In this document: in pieces, positions 7,986-16,434 of the stretch
How positions within the stretch are numbered: position 1 is the first letter of the stretch
Layout of the letters: every line of letters starts with the position of its first letter
Source: Clostridium ljungdahlii
Lineage (GTDB): Bacteria > Bacillota > Clostridia > Clostridiales > Clostridiaceae
Direction: 5' to 3'
Length of the DNA: 64,000 bases
Assembly (NCBI RefSeq): GCF_001636845.1
Contig: NZ_LITT01000064.1
Span: forward strand, 62,001-126,000
Notes under the pieces: generated by a model
What the model saw: the letters and a program-made list of their open reading frames with translations, nothing else
The model's database searches: none
What the model was told of the DNA's origin: nothing
Position numbers and translations under genes: made by a program

Positions 7986-8612
7986 TTACTTTACCTCCAT
8001 AATTTTTTTACAGAAATCTACTGTCTGCTGTGCATCTTTGCAGACTAAATCTGCACCCATGTATTTTCCTGCTGCCTCGTCTACAGGGCCACCTCCAACT
8101 AGAATTTTTAAATCTTTTCTAAGTCCTGCATCTTCTATTTCCTTTATACATTGTTTTACGTTATCAAAGCAAGTAGTCAAAAGGCATGAGATTCCTATTA
8201 CCTTAGGCTTGTACTGTTTTATAGCTTCAATATATTTTTCTGTAGGTACATCAACTCCAAGGTCTTTTACGTCAAAGCCATTGCTTTTCATTACAGTAGT
8301 TACAATGTTTTTTCCTATATCATGTATATCATCATAAATAGTTCCCATTACAAATATGCCGTTACTTGATCCTGAAGCTTCTCCTAATCCTCCAATGATC
8401 TCTGATGCTTCATTAAACACTTCTGCAGACATAATAAGTTCAGATAAAAAATATTCCTTTTTTTCAAATCTATTACCTACAATTCCCATTCCTTCCTGTA
8501 AATCTGCTATTATATCTAATACTGGTGTTCCATTTTCCTTTTGTGCTTTTACCTCTGCCAAAACAACATCTTCATCCAAATCTGCCATTGCGTCAACTAA
8601 TTTTTTATTCAT
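7986..8612 (-). CDS. Corrinoid methyl-transfer protein, copy 2
   Basis: 208 aa corrinoid protein with a helical cap and B12 domain; the cobalt-ligand motif is D95-I-H97-DIG100, with SCLLTTCF and VGGG following. It differs from the protein at 19007-19633 at only about ten positions, so the two are a recent duplication. The ATG at 8618 is only 2 nt from GGAGG. The ATG at 8612 is 8 nt away and was chosen. It heads downstream of a DUF2284, COG0523 and methyltransferase gene series on the same strand. Its own methyltransferase partner has been deleted, leaving a 45-bp scar. Confidence 0.9.
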   Translation of the reverse strand: MNKKLVDAMADLDEDVVLAEVKAQKENGTPVLDIIADLQEGMGIVGNRFEKKEYFLSELIMSAEVFNEASEIIGGLGEASGSSNGIFVMGTIYDDIHDIGKNIVTTVMKSNGFDVKDLGVDVPTEKYIEAIKQYKPKVIGISCLLTTCFDNVKQCIKEIEDAGLRKDLKILVGGGPVDEAAGKYMGADLVCKDAQQTVDFCKKIMEVK

Positions 8613-8714
8613 TTTCATATCCTCCCTTTAATTTAAATTGAATATAATATCTATCAAGCACTTCATTATTTATTAAAATAAATACTTTGAAACTTTTTCT
8701 AACTTCTAAATAAA

Positions 8715-9269
8715 TCATTCATTAAAAAGTATAAGTCCTACATAAGAAAGTGTATTTAATCCATTGTAATATGGAATTCCTGCGCCTTTTTCAAGTGCCA
8801 TAACATCAATTCCATAAGCCTCAACAGATGAAAGGGCTTTATCTGGATATCTGCACTTTTCTCCATCAAGATAGGTGCATCTTTTACACACTGTGCAGCA
8901 CCCTGCATTTAAAGCTAGAATGTTTTTAAACTCATATTTGTCTTTTATGCTGTTAACAATATTTCTAAATATTTTTTCATGAACATCTTTAGAGGCAGCC
9001 ATACCTCTCCAGTCAAAAGAATTAGACAACTTATGAACTGTCTGTATTAAAAGTCCTTTTCTATACTGTCTAACTTTTTCTATTAATTCCGATATAGGGC
9101 CAATAGCTGGTGGACCCATCCAATTGGTGTCATAATTACCACAAACATTTTTCTCACAGGCTTTTCTGTAATCTTCATGGAATTTAATTTTTGATGTATC
9201 TATAACTGCTGCATAACTTGCATCTAATTCAAGTGCATCTTTAACCAACTCGTCAGAATTAATTTTCAT
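8715..9269 (-). CDS. DUF2284 cysteine-rich metal-binding protein
   Basis: 184 aa. Cysteines cluster as CEKNVCGNY in the N-terminal third and CCTVCKRCTYLDGEKCRYP around residues 130-148, followed by the family's SSVEAYGIDVMAL. The pattern suggests an iron-sulphur or other metal site, but the biochemical role of DUF2284 is not established. A paralogue lies at 19839-20357. It is downstream of the split GTPase genes and upstream of the corrinoid gene on the same strand. The context suggests corrinoid or metal handling for methyl transfer (inference). Confidence 0.75.
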   Translation of the reverse strand: MKINSDELVKDALELDASYAAVIDTSKIKFHEDYRKACEKNVCGNYDTNWMGPPAIGPISELIEKVRQYRKGLLIQTVHKLSNSFDWRGMAASKDVHEKIFRNIVNSIKDKYEFKNILALNAGCCTVCKRCTYLDGEKCRYPDKALSSVEAYGIDVMALEKGAGIPYYNGLNTLSYVGLILFNE

Positions 9270-9308
9270 ATATTAGTTCCTCCTAAATTAGAAAATATTA
9301 AAATATAT

Positions 9309-9758
9309 TTAATTCATGTAGCACAAAAGCTCTTCATCCAATTTTTTTAACACTACAGATTTTAAAGTTTCCTCATCAGTTCCAAAAACAATGGCTGTCA
9401 TATTTACAGTAATATTTTTTATATCATAATCATTATTCTCAGAAAAGGTTTTAACATTAATTTTTTTGCCTGTAGTCGCAACCCATAAATTAAAATCCTT
9501 TTCATCCTTTACAAAGATTTTAATATGACCTATAAAATGCTTATTTTCTATGGACCACTTTCTTAAATTTTCAATCCAATGTACAAAAGATTCCTGTAAC
9601 TTATCTCCTTTAGCCTCTTTTTTAAGTTCAAAAGACTCTGTATATGAAAAAACAGCTGGTACCTCATTTAATTCCCCATATAAATCTTCTTCATTTTCAT
9701 CACAGTGATGATGGTGGTGATGTTCCTCACAATGGGAATGGTCATGTTCATGATTATT
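9309..9758 (-). CDS. Histidine-rich CobW C-terminal-like protein
   Basis: 149 aa. The N-terminus is a metal-binding tail with HEHDHSHCEE and a run of six His (about residues 2-20). The rest resembles the C-terminal domain of COG0523 proteins (FIGHIKIFVKDEKDF, LWVATTGKKINV). The frame is open to 9794, but the ATG at 9758 follows GAGGTGG at normal spacing and overlaps the end of the GTPase gene, so I use it. It looks like the missing half of the neighbouring GTPase, making a two-subunit metallochaperone. The metal, cobalt, nickel or zinc, cannot be read from the sequence. Confidence 0.7.
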   Translation of the reverse strand, partial: NNHEHDHSHCEEHHHHHHCDENEEDLYGELNEVPAVFSYTESFELKKEAKGDKLQESFVHWIENLRKWSIENKHFIGHIKIFVKDEKDFNLWVATTGKKINVKTFSENNDYDIKNITVNMTAIVFGTDEETLKSVVLKKLDEELLCYMN

Positions 9759-10362
9759 CATTGCTTTTAGCCACCTCTTTCCATATACTATCATTTATAT
9801 CTTTATTTGCAGATACCCTATATAAACTAGCCTTTGAATTAACTTCTTTTACAGAATGTTCTATATTTTTTAATTGCTCCTCTGTAACTAGATCTATCTT
9901 ATTTACAAGTATTGTACTTCCATCTGATATCTGTGATTTTATAAGTACCGGTGCTATTTCAGTAAGTTCTTCAAATCGTTCTGCATCAACTACACTTACA
10001 ATCCGTATGCTTTCTATTCCCTTACCATATTTATTAAGTGTACCTAAGATTTTGCTAGGATAAGCCAGGCCCGTAGTTTCAATAATTACCCATTCGGGAT
10101 CAACTTTTTCACGAAGATCATTTAAAGTAATTATGAGGTCGGCTGAAAGCTGACAACAAATACACCCAGAAAATAATTCTTTTACACTTAATCCTTTACT
10201 TTTAAGCACTTTGTCATCAATACCCGTTTCTCCAACTTCATTTTCAATTATTACAAGATTTTGCTTATTGAGGCTTTGCTTTTCAACTAAAAAATGTGCT
10301 AGTGATAATATTAAACTTGTTTTACCAGAGCCAAGAAATCCTCCAAAAATAATTAAATTCAT
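9754..10362 (-). CDS. COG0523 (CobW/P47K) GTPase, short form
   Basis: 202 aa GTPase domain. Walker A FGGFLGSGKTSL is at residues 6-17, IIENEVGETGID at 39-50, the metal-site motif GCICC near residue 66, ETTGLAYP near residue 95 and the guanine motif NKID near 155. COG0523 enzymes couple GTP hydrolysis to metal delivery. Most have a fused C-terminal domain; here that part is encoded by the next gene, overlapping by 5 bp. The start overlaps the end of the DUF1638 gene. These overlaps mean translation is coupled. A role in supplying the corrinoid or zinc methyltransferases is inferred from position. Confidence 0.82.
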   Translation of the reverse strand: MNLIIFGGFLGSGKTSLILSLAHFLVEKQSLNKQNLVIIENEVGETGIDDKVLKSKGLSVKELFSGCICCQLSADLIITLNDLREKVDPEWVIIETTGLAYPSKILGTLNKYGKGIESIRIVSVVDAERFEELTEIAPVLIKSQISDGSTILVNKIDLVTEEQLKNIEHSVKEVNSKASLYRVSANKDINDSIWKEVAKSNE

Positions 10363-11087
10363 TTAATCACACCATCCTTTTCATTGGAACTAGAGTTCAA
10401 ATTATTTTTTTGAACTTCAGATCTACCATATATATGTTCCATTGAGACCGTTTCATAAGGGTTAATTATTACAAATTCATCATTCCAAGGACCAGTTAAA
10501 AGCTTTTTAATATAGCTAATTGTTCCAGGAATTACTTCCTGTTTTAATTTTAAATCTGCTGCAATCTGGTGAGTTATTTTTATAAAGTCTTCTGATTCAC
10601 CAGTTTCTGTTTCAATAACTCCAAGTCTTTCATAATTCCCTAGCATTATTTTATATACCTTATCTGCTTTAGCTTTTCCAAATCTTTTTATTGTATCCTT
10701 GTATTCAGCCCATATGTTTCTTTCAGAATTCAACCATCCTTTAGTTAAAAAATAAGTTTCCTTTTCTTTTGAAATATTTTTTCGTCTTTCACTAGAGCCA
10801 AGTAATAAAGTAATACAATCATCTACTCGTGGAAAAATAACTTTATAATCTAATGATTTTAAGCCTATGACAGCATTCCCGCAGTAACCAAAAGCTAAAA
10901 GCACCTGATCTACATTTGATATACTATCTAATTTTTTTTGTATACACTCTCTTAATTCTCCTGTATTAAGGTGCAGCCCTGATTCTATCCATAATATAGG
11001 ATAATCACAATGAATTTCATTAATTACCCTTTCTAATTCCTCTTTAATAGTCCTGCATGCCACCACAACAGTTCTCATGTTACTCAT
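10359..11087 (-). CDS. DUF1638 protein
   Basis: 242 aa from the ATG at 11087, which follows GAAGGA and overlaps the upstream methyltransferase stop (ATGAGTAA). The frame extends further upstream, but that part lies inside the methyltransferase gene. Recognisable DUF1638 stretches are VVVACRTIKEELE, LAFGYCGNAVIGL and PRVDDCITLLLGS, with several conserved cysteines that could bind metal. The function is unknown. The family is known from corrinoid methyltransferase neighbourhoods in methanogens and anaerobic bacteria, and the tight coupling here with a methyl-tetrahydrofolate methyltransferase fits that pattern. Confidence 0.75.
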   Translation of the reverse strand: MSNMRTVVVACRTIKEELERVINEIHCDYPILWIESGLHLNTGELRECIQKKLDSISNVDQVLLAFGYCGNAVIGLKSLDYKVIFPRVDDCITLLLGSSERRKNISKEKETYFLTKGWLNSERNIWAEYKDTIKRFGKAKADKVYKIMLGNYERLGVIETETGESEDFIKITHQIAADLKLKQEVIPGTISYIKKLLTGPWNDEFVIINPYETVSMEHIYGRSEVQKNNLNSSSNEKDGVIK

Positions 11088-11877
11088 ATAATCCTTCACG
11101 GAATGCTTTAATGAACTTTCTTGAGAACCTGTCTTGCCCAAGCAATGTTTGTGATGCAAGTAAAGCACCCCTCATTTCTTTGTTTGTTGGATCCATAATA
11201 TATGAGTCCATTCCACGAGCCATAGTTTGAACCATAAATAATCTATTCAATACTTTTCTTGCTGGCAAGCTATATGATATATTACTTAATCCGCAGGTAG
11301 TATGTACTCCCGGATAACTTTTCATTATTTTTTGTATTGCAGCCAGTACTTCTATTCCATTATTTTGTCCTGCACTTATTGGTTTTATAAGTGGATCTAT
11401 ATATATATCATCAAGAGCTATTCCTTCTCCAGTAAGTTTTGTTATAATGGAATCTGCTATTCTAATCCTATCTTCCTGTGTCTTTGGCATTCCTGTGTTA
11501 TCAATACAAAGAGCTATTATTTTGGAATTAAATTCTTTTACCAGTGGAAGTATTGTATTCCACCTTTCATCCTCTCCTGTTATGGAATTGATCATTGGTT
11601 TTCCATTTTTTACTTTCTTAAGTCCAGCTTTTAGAGCTAGAGGGTTAGGGCTATCTATACATAATGGAAGGTCTGTTGCCTGAAGAATATTTTCAACCAG
11701 CCATTCCATGGTTTCCACTTCAGTTTGCATAAATGTTCCACAGTTTACATCTATATAAGTTGCCCCTGCTTCTTCTTGTTTTTTTGCAATTTCCTGTATA
11801 TAGTTTCCATCTTTTCTTTCTACAGCTTCACGTATAAGCTTTCTGCTTGTATTTATTAATTCTCCTATAATTAACAT
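11080..11877 (-). CDS. Methyltetrahydrofolate:corrinoid methyltransferase (pterin-binding, MT2)
   Basis: 265 aa TIM barrel of the AcsE/MtvA/MetH pterin-binding family. It moves the methyl group between methyl-corrinoid protein and tetrahydrofolate. Motifs are IIGELINTS at the N-terminus, YIDVNCG, LPLCIDSPNP, INSITGE, DPLIKPISAG and TTCGLSNISY, which form the pterin pocket. It is first in the series MT2, DUF1638, GTPase, His-rich protein, DUF2284, corrinoid protein. In O-demethylase systems it is the second methyltransferase and feeds methyl groups into the Wood-Ljungdahl pathway. AcsE itself is possible, but the surrounding genes fit the O-demethylase type better. Confidence 0.87.
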   Translation of the reverse strand: MLIIGELINTSRKLIREAVERKDGNYIQEIAKKQEEAGATYIDVNCGTFMQTEVETMEWLVENILQATDLPLCIDSPNPLALKAGLKKVKNGKPMINSITGEDERWNTILPLVKEFNSKIIALCIDNTGMPKTQEDRIRIADSIITKLTGEGIALDDIYIDPLIKPISAGQNNGIEVLAAIQKIMKSYPGVHTTCGLSNISYSLPARKVLNRLFMVQTMARGMDSYIMDPTNKEMRGALLASQTLLGQDRFSRKFIKAFREGLYE

Positions 11878-12133
11878 ATTTTAACCTCCTTTTATTTTTA
11901 TACCATTTTCATAATTTTCTAATAAACAATTTAATTAAAACATTTACAATTTAACTTATAATAATTATTTCTTTTAGCATTAAATAGCTGCTTACAAATC
12001 GCTTATTAAATATAGAATAGCACATATTTTTTTGAAATTCACCCTACATAATGCAGAATTTGAAATTGTTAATTTATACACACTGTGTACATACTTATTT
12101 TTCTAAGTAAAAATAATTCATCCATATTAAATA

Positions 12134-12267
12134 TTTTATCCGATGACTACCTGCTCTAATACTTCCACTTCTCCAAGTGGGAGTAAAGAGCAGCTACATC
12201 CCTGGATAACGATTTCTAAGCATCAGGTGGAGTCAAAACTCCATCTGATGCCAAGAACTCTGTTTAT
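12134..12267 (-). repeat. Structured interspersed repeat, copy R2 (shorter form)
   Basis: About 134 bp, minus orientation, with both element ends (TAAACAGAGTTCTTGGCATC and GGATAAAA on the minus strand). The two middle hairpins are missing compared with R1 and R3. The apical hairpin ACTTCCACTT/AAGTGGGAGT pairs fully. It is the one full copy that does not sit directly behind a stop codon; it lies between divergent genes. Confidence 0.83.
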
Positions 12268-12315
12268 TAAATTTAGAGGAAGAATTTCTCTGTATGATTG
12301 ATTTTAAAATATTTA

Positions 12316-12360
12316 TGAATTATTTTGAATTATTTTGAATGTTTTTGAATTAAAATGATT
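12316..12360 (+). promoter_or_regulatory. Phased TGAAT repeats, probable FruR operator
   Basis: Four copies of TGAAT followed by a T/A-rich pentamer (TATTT, TATTT, GTTTT, TAAAA) at an exact 10-bp step, with a fifth, TGATT, at the end. They adjoin the -35 box of the fruR promoter. One copy per helical turn on the same face suggests cooperative binding of the DeoR-type regulator encoded next; this is inference. Confidence 0.55.
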
Positions 12361-12387
12361 GTTTTTTAGAAAATTTTATATTATAAT
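12359..12387 (+). promoter_or_regulatory. Promoter of fruR
   Basis: TTGTTT at 12359-12364 and TATAAT at 12382-12387, spacer 17 bp, about 63 bp upstream of the fruR start. Confidence 0.6.
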
Positions 12388-12450
12388 GTTTACATAAAAT
12401 ACATTTAATGATTAATACTAAATTTTATCTAAGAAAGAAGGTGAACAATT

Positions 12451-13008
12451 TTGCTAACAGAACAGCGCCACAAGATAATATTAGAGAAATTAAAGCAAAA
12501 GGAAATTGTAAAGGTTAATGATTTAGTAAACCTTTTAAATACATCTGAGTCTACTATAAGACGTGATTTAACTTATCTTGAAAATATAAATGCTCTAAAG
12601 AGAATTCATGGTGGTGCTACAATGCCAAAAGGCCGTCTCATAGAACCAACTTATAACGAAAAACAAATTCAAAATGTAGAGCAAAAAAGAAAAATAGCAA
12701 AATTTGCAGCATCTTGTATAGAAGAAGGAGATTGTATATATTTAGACGCAGGAACTTCTACTTTTGAAATAATTCAATATATAAATAAAAAATCTTTGAT
12801 AGTAGTAACTAATGGGTTAAATCATATAAATGCTATTATTGAAAATAATATAAATGGATATATACTCGGTGGAAAAGTTAAAAATAGTACAAAAGCTGTT
12901 ATAGGATGTGATGCACTTAAAAGTCTTGAAAAATTTAGATTTGACAAATGCTTTTTTGGGTATAAATGGCATTCACCTAAAATACGGATTTACTACTCCC
13001 GACTCTGA
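12451..13008 (+). CDS. fruR: DeoR-family fructose operon repressor, N-terminal part (frameshifted gene)
   Basis: Starts at TTG 12451 behind AAGAAGGTGA. The DeoR helix-turn-helix is at residues 5-60 (VNDLVNLLNTSESTIRRDLTYLE), followed by the sugar-phosphate-binding domain with GDCIYLDAGTSTFEI. After FDKCF the frame goes wrong at the T6 run at 12952-12957 and stops at 13008. With one T fewer the protein would continue LGINGIHLKYGFTTPDSEE, as in the family, in the frame of the next entry. Together they give the normal length of about 250 aa. It is either a sequencing error or a recent mutation. Confidence 0.88.
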   Translation: MLTEQRHKIILEKLKQKEIVKVNDLVNLLNTSESTIRRDLTYLENINALKRIHGGATMPKGRLIEPTYNEKQIQNVEQKRKIAKFAASCIEEGDCIYLDAGTSTFEIIQYINKKSLIVVTNGLNHINAIIENNINGYILGGKVKNSTKAVIGCDALKSLEKFRFDKCFFGYKWHSPKIRIYYSRL

Positions 13009-13201
13009 AGAAGCTATACTAAAAGAAAATGCCATTAAACATTCAGATCAAAGCTACATCCTTGCAGATGAGAGCAAATTTGGAGAAGTAAGTTTTGTAA
13101 AGGTAGGGAATTTAGATCAGGCTTCTATAATTACAGACTGTAAAATAGAAAATTATGAGAAGTATATACAAAAAACTAAAGTAAAGGTTGTGACAGATTA
13201 A
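12908..13201 (+). CDS. fruR: DeoR-family fructose operon repressor, C-terminal part (frameshifted gene)
   Basis: The authentic part runs from about 12952 (LGINGIHLKYGFTTPDSEEA) to the stop at 13201 and completes the DeoR sensor domain, which binds a phosphosugar such as fructose 1-phosphate. The first 15 codons of this frame overlap the N-terminal part and are not real protein. There is no ribosome site for a separate start. Its TAA overlaps the ATG of fruK by one base (TAATG), so fruR and fruK are translationally coupled. Confidence 0.85.
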   Translation: MMHLKVLKNLDLTNAFLGINGIHLKYGFTTPDSEEAILKENAIKHSDQSYILADESKFGEVSFVKVGNLDQASIITDCKIENYEKYIQKTKVKVVTD

Positions 13202-14106
13202 TGATATATACAGTAACCTTAAATCCTTCAATAGACTATGTTATACAAACTGATAACTTAATTTTAGGTTCCATAAATAGAGTTGTAAATGAAAAAAAAT
13301 ATGCCGGTGGAAAAGGAATAAATGTGTCTAGAGTTCTTAGCAACCTTGGAGCATCAAGTAAAGCATTGGGATTCATAGGTGGATTTACTGGCAAATTTAT
13401 AGAGGATTCTCTTAAAGATTCTGGGATTCTTACAGATTTTATACAAGTTAATGAAGACACAAGAATAAATATAAAACTTAAATCCAATGAAGAAACTGAA
13501 ATAAACGCTGCAGGACCACATATAGATAGCTGCAATTTAAATAAATTATTTAAAAAAATAGAGAATTTGGGATCTGAAGATTTTATAGTACTTGCAGGAA
13601 ATGTACAAAAGTCTATACCATCCGATATATACTCTACAATTCAAGAAAAATGTGTAAACAGCAAAGTTATAGTAGATACTACTGGAGATGCCCTTACTTC
13701 TACATTAAAATATAAACCATTTTTAATAAAACCTAATATACATGAGCTTGGAGACATATTTGATATAGAAATTAAAGATATGAAAAATTGTATTTATTAT
13801 GCCAATAAATTAAAAGATATGGGTGCCCAAAACATAATAATTTCAATGGGAAAACATGGTGCTCTACTTTTATGTGATGAAGGTATTTACACTGCCTCTG
13901 CACCAAAAGGAGAAGTAAAAAATTCTGTAGGTGCTGGTGATTCCGTTGTAGCTGGTTTTCTTGCCCAATATACAAGAAATTTTAACATAGTCGAAAGTTT
14001 TAGATATGGTGCTGCTTCCGGAAGTGCAACTGCTTTTTCTAAAGACTTATGTAAGAAAGAGGATGTTGAGAATTTACTTTCTGATGTACACATATCTAAA
14101 CTTTAA
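13201..14106 (+). CDS. fruK: 1-phosphofructokinase
   Basis: Phosphorylates fructose 1-phosphate, the product of the PTS permease encoded next, to fructose 1,6-bisphosphate. 301 aa, PfkB family. The N-terminal signature YTVTLNPSIDYVIQ, the KYAGGKGINVSRVL motif (about residues 33-47) and the C-terminal ATP/catalytic motif VKNSVGAGDSVVAGFL (about 237-253, with catalytic Asp in GAGDS) are all present. The start overlaps the fruR stop. A structured repeat copy (R4) lies between it and fruA. The order fruR-fruK-fruA is the standard Firmicute fructose operon. Confidence 0.95.
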   Translation: MIYTVTLNPSIDYVIQTDNLILGSINRVVNEKKYAGGKGINVSRVLSNLGASSKALGFIGGFTGKFIEDSLKDSGILTDFIQVNEDTRINIKLKSNEETEINAAGPHIDSCNLNKLFKKIENLGSEDFIVLAGNVQKSIPSDIYSTIQEKCVNSKVIVDTTGDALTSTLKYKPFLIKPNIHELGDIFDIEIKDMKNCIYYANKLKDMGAQNIIISMGKHGALLLCDEGIYTASAPKGEVKNSVGAGDSVVAGFLAQYTRNFNIVESFRYGAASGSATAFSKDLCKKEDVENLLSDVHISKL

Positions 14107-14230
14107 CATAAAGTAATTCTTCAGCTCAGGTGGAATTTGCTTATAGGAAATATTCTAAGTGCCTTTAGCACTTAGAATACGTTATCCTTTAAGGGAATAA
14201 CTTATCCAGAGACACAGCTATCAAATAAAA
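14107..14230 (+). repeat. Structured interspersed repeat, copy R4 (diverged)
   Basis: Begins right behind the fruK stop. It contains CAGGTGGA, the hairpin TTCTAAGTGCC/GCACTTAGAA, CGTTATCCTTTAAGGGAATAA, TTATCCAG and a terminal ATAAAA, all in the order found in R1 and R3. The first hairpin has lost one arm. It separates fruK from fruA by about 294 bp. Confidence 0.75.
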
Positions 14231-14400
14231 AATTGTAATATATTTAAGATATTAACTCAATTGATGCAAATTGTATAAGTATTTATTTAAATTTGAAAAC
14301 CTTTAATCTAACATTTTTCTTAACTCTAAAATAGAATGTTAGTATCAAATAATCCACAACTTTTCAATATTAAATATTAATTTATAATGGAGGTAAAATT

Positions 14401-16293
14401 ATGAAAATCACTGAACTTCTAGAAGAAAGTACAATAAAGCTTAAATTAGACTCAAACACCAAATTAGAAGTAATAGACGAACTTATAAGTATACTCGATT
14501 CAGCTGGAAAATTAAACAATAAAGAGGAATATAAAAAACAAATACTTAAAAGAGAATCTGAGTTCTCTACAGGAATAGGAGAAGGTATAGCAATTCCCCA
14601 TGCAAAAACAGCAGCCGTAAAAATTCCTTCCTTAGTTTTTGGAATAAAAAAGGAAGGATTAGACTACGAATCTTTAGATGGAACCGATGCCAAATTATTT
14701 TTTATGATAGCAGCAAGCGAAGGTGCTGATAATGAACATTTAGATACCCTTGCAAGATTATCCAGTATGCTTATGAATGAAAATTTCAAAAACAAACTTA
14801 TAAATGCAAAGTCTAAAGATGAAGTATTAAATCTCATAGATAAACAGGAAGCTGAATATATAAAATCTAAAAATCACAGCACTGCATCTAAAGAAAGCAA
14901 TATAAGTGAGTCCCCTAGTAAATTAGTATTAGCAGTTACAGCTTGTCCTACAGGTATAGCACATACATATATGGCAGCGGACGCTTTAAACAACAAAGCT
15001 AAAGATATGGGAATTGAAATTAAGGTGGAAACAAACGGATCTACTGGTGTAAAAAACAAACTCACTGATGAAGACATACAAAAGGCAGATGGCATAATTG
15101 TAGCTGCAGATAAACAAGTTGAAATGACAAGATTTAATGGCAAAAAATTAATCCAGGTATCCGTATCTGATGCCATTAAAGATCCTGAAGGACTTATAAA
15201 TAAAGCTTTGATGGATGATATCCCTACATATCATTCAGATAAAAAAGTTGAAGGATCTAAATCAGATAAAAAGCAGCGAACAGGCTTTTATAAGCATTTG
15301 ATGAATGGTGTTTCAAATATGCTTCCCTTCGTCGTAGGTGGAGGTATACTTATAGCTATATCATTTATGTTCGGCATTAAAAGCTTTGATCCTAAAGACC
15401 CGTCTTTTAATGTCGTGGCCAAACTATTACATGATATAGGTGGTACTTATGCATTTTCTCTTATGGTACCTGTACTTGCTGGTTTTATTGGAATGAGTAT
15501 AGCAGATAGACCTGGTTTTGCACCTGCTATGGTTGGCGGTTTTATAGCAGCTAACAATGGAGCTGGATTTCTAGGTGGATTAATTGCTGGATTTTTAGGT
15601 GGTTATGTTGTTATATTACTAAAGAAAGCCTTTTCTGGACTACCTGCTTCACTTGAAGGTATAAAGCCTGTACTTTTATATCCGTTATTAGGAATACTAA
15701 TTACCGGAGCTATAATGCTTTTGTTTATTGTAAACCCTGTAAAAGCTATAAATACAGCTCTGGAGCAGTGGCTTGGATCAATGGGAACAGCCAATAAAGT
15801 TATTTTAGGAATTATATTAGGTGGAATGATGGCTGTAGATATGGGAGGCCCTGTAAATAAGGCAGCTTATACCTTTGGAATAGCCATGATAGCTGCAGGT
15901 AAATTTACCCCTCATGCTGCAATAATGGCAGGTGGAATGGTTCCTCCTCTTGGGATTGCTATTGCTACTACACTTTTTAAGAATAAGTTTACAAGAGAAG
16001 AAAGAGATGCCGGAAAAACTTGTTATATAATGGGGGCTACTTTTATAACAGAAGGTGCTATACCATTTGCAGCTTCAGATCCTGCAAGAGTAATTCCTGC
16101 ATCTATAGTAGGAGCTGCTGTTGCCGGAGGACTATCCATGATGTTCAATATAGGACTTCCCGCACCTCACGGCGGTATATTTGTAATACCAATAGTTAGC
16201 GGTAACCCACTCTTATATGTATTTGCTATATTAATAGGTTCTTTTGTAACTGCAGCCTTGCTTGGATTTATGAAAAAACCTTTGGATGAATGA
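14401..16293 (+). CDS. fruA: Fructose-specific PTS permease, EIIA-EIIB-EIIC fusion
   Basis: Imports fructose and phosphorylates it to fructose 1-phosphate. 630 aa in the order IIA, IIB, IIC. The IIA phosphohistidine is His67 (AIPHAKT). The IIB phosphocysteine is Cys182 (TACPTGIAHTYMAADAL). The IIC membrane part runs from about residue 295 with many hydrophobic segments and the sugar-site stretch GAAVAGGLSM/PAPHGGIF. The ATG follows GGAGGT. It completes the fructose operon and is probably controlled by FruR. The typical hairpin terminator lies behind it. Confidence 0.95.
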   Translation: MKITELLEESTIKLKLDSNTKLEVIDELISILDSAGKLNNKEEYKKQILKRESEFSTGIGEGIAIPHAKTAAVKIPSLVFGIKKEGLDYESLDGTDAKLFFMIAASEGADNEHLDTLARLSSMLMNENFKNKLINAKSKDEVLNLIDKQEAEYIKSKNHSTASKESNISESPSKLVLAVTACPTGIAHTYMAADALNNKAKDMGIEIKVETNGSTGVKNKLTDEDIQKADGIIVAADKQVEMTRFNGKKLIQVSVSDAIKDPEGLINKALMDDIPTYHSDKKVEGSKSDKKQRTGFYKHLMNGVSNMLPFVVGGGILIAISFMFGIKSFDPKDPSFNVVAKLLHDIGGTYAFSLMVPVLAGFIGMSIADRPGFAPAMVGGFIAANNGAGFLGGLIAGFLGGYVVILLKKAFSGLPASLEGIKPVLLYPLLGILITGAIMLLFIVNPVKAINTALEQWLGSMGTANKVILGIILGGMMAVDMGGPVNKAAYTFGIAMIAAGKFTPHAAIMAGGMVPPLGIAIATTLFKNKFTREERDAGKTCYIMGATFITEGAIPFAASDPARVIPASIVGAAVAGGLSMMFNIGLPAPHGGIFVIPIVSGNPLLYVFAILIGSFVTAALLGFMKKPLDE

Positions 16294-16365
16294 TTGTAAT
16301 TACCCTCTCTCATATTTATACATTATGAGTATCTTCAATAATCATTATTTTTAGTTAATTATAAA

Positions 16366-16430
16366 AATATGCTTCCTTGAAATAAACAGTTTTATTATTT
16401 TAACTATTCATCACAAAGGAAGCATATAGA
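16366..16430. terminator. Hairpin between fruA and the GPH transporter gene
   Basis: ATATGCTTCCTTTG/CAAAGGAAGCATAT-type stem (one arm with a small change) enclosing about 35 nt, between convergent genes. It may serve both. Confidence 0.6.
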
Positions 16431-16434
16431 AATT

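Larger units (their letters stand above)
11878..12450. other. Intergenic region between MT2 and fruR
   Basis: 573 bp with no credible gene. It contains the upstream region of the methyltransferase, structured repeat copy R2 (12134-12267), a phased repeat and the fruR promoter. Nothing else was recognised. Confidence 0.7.
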
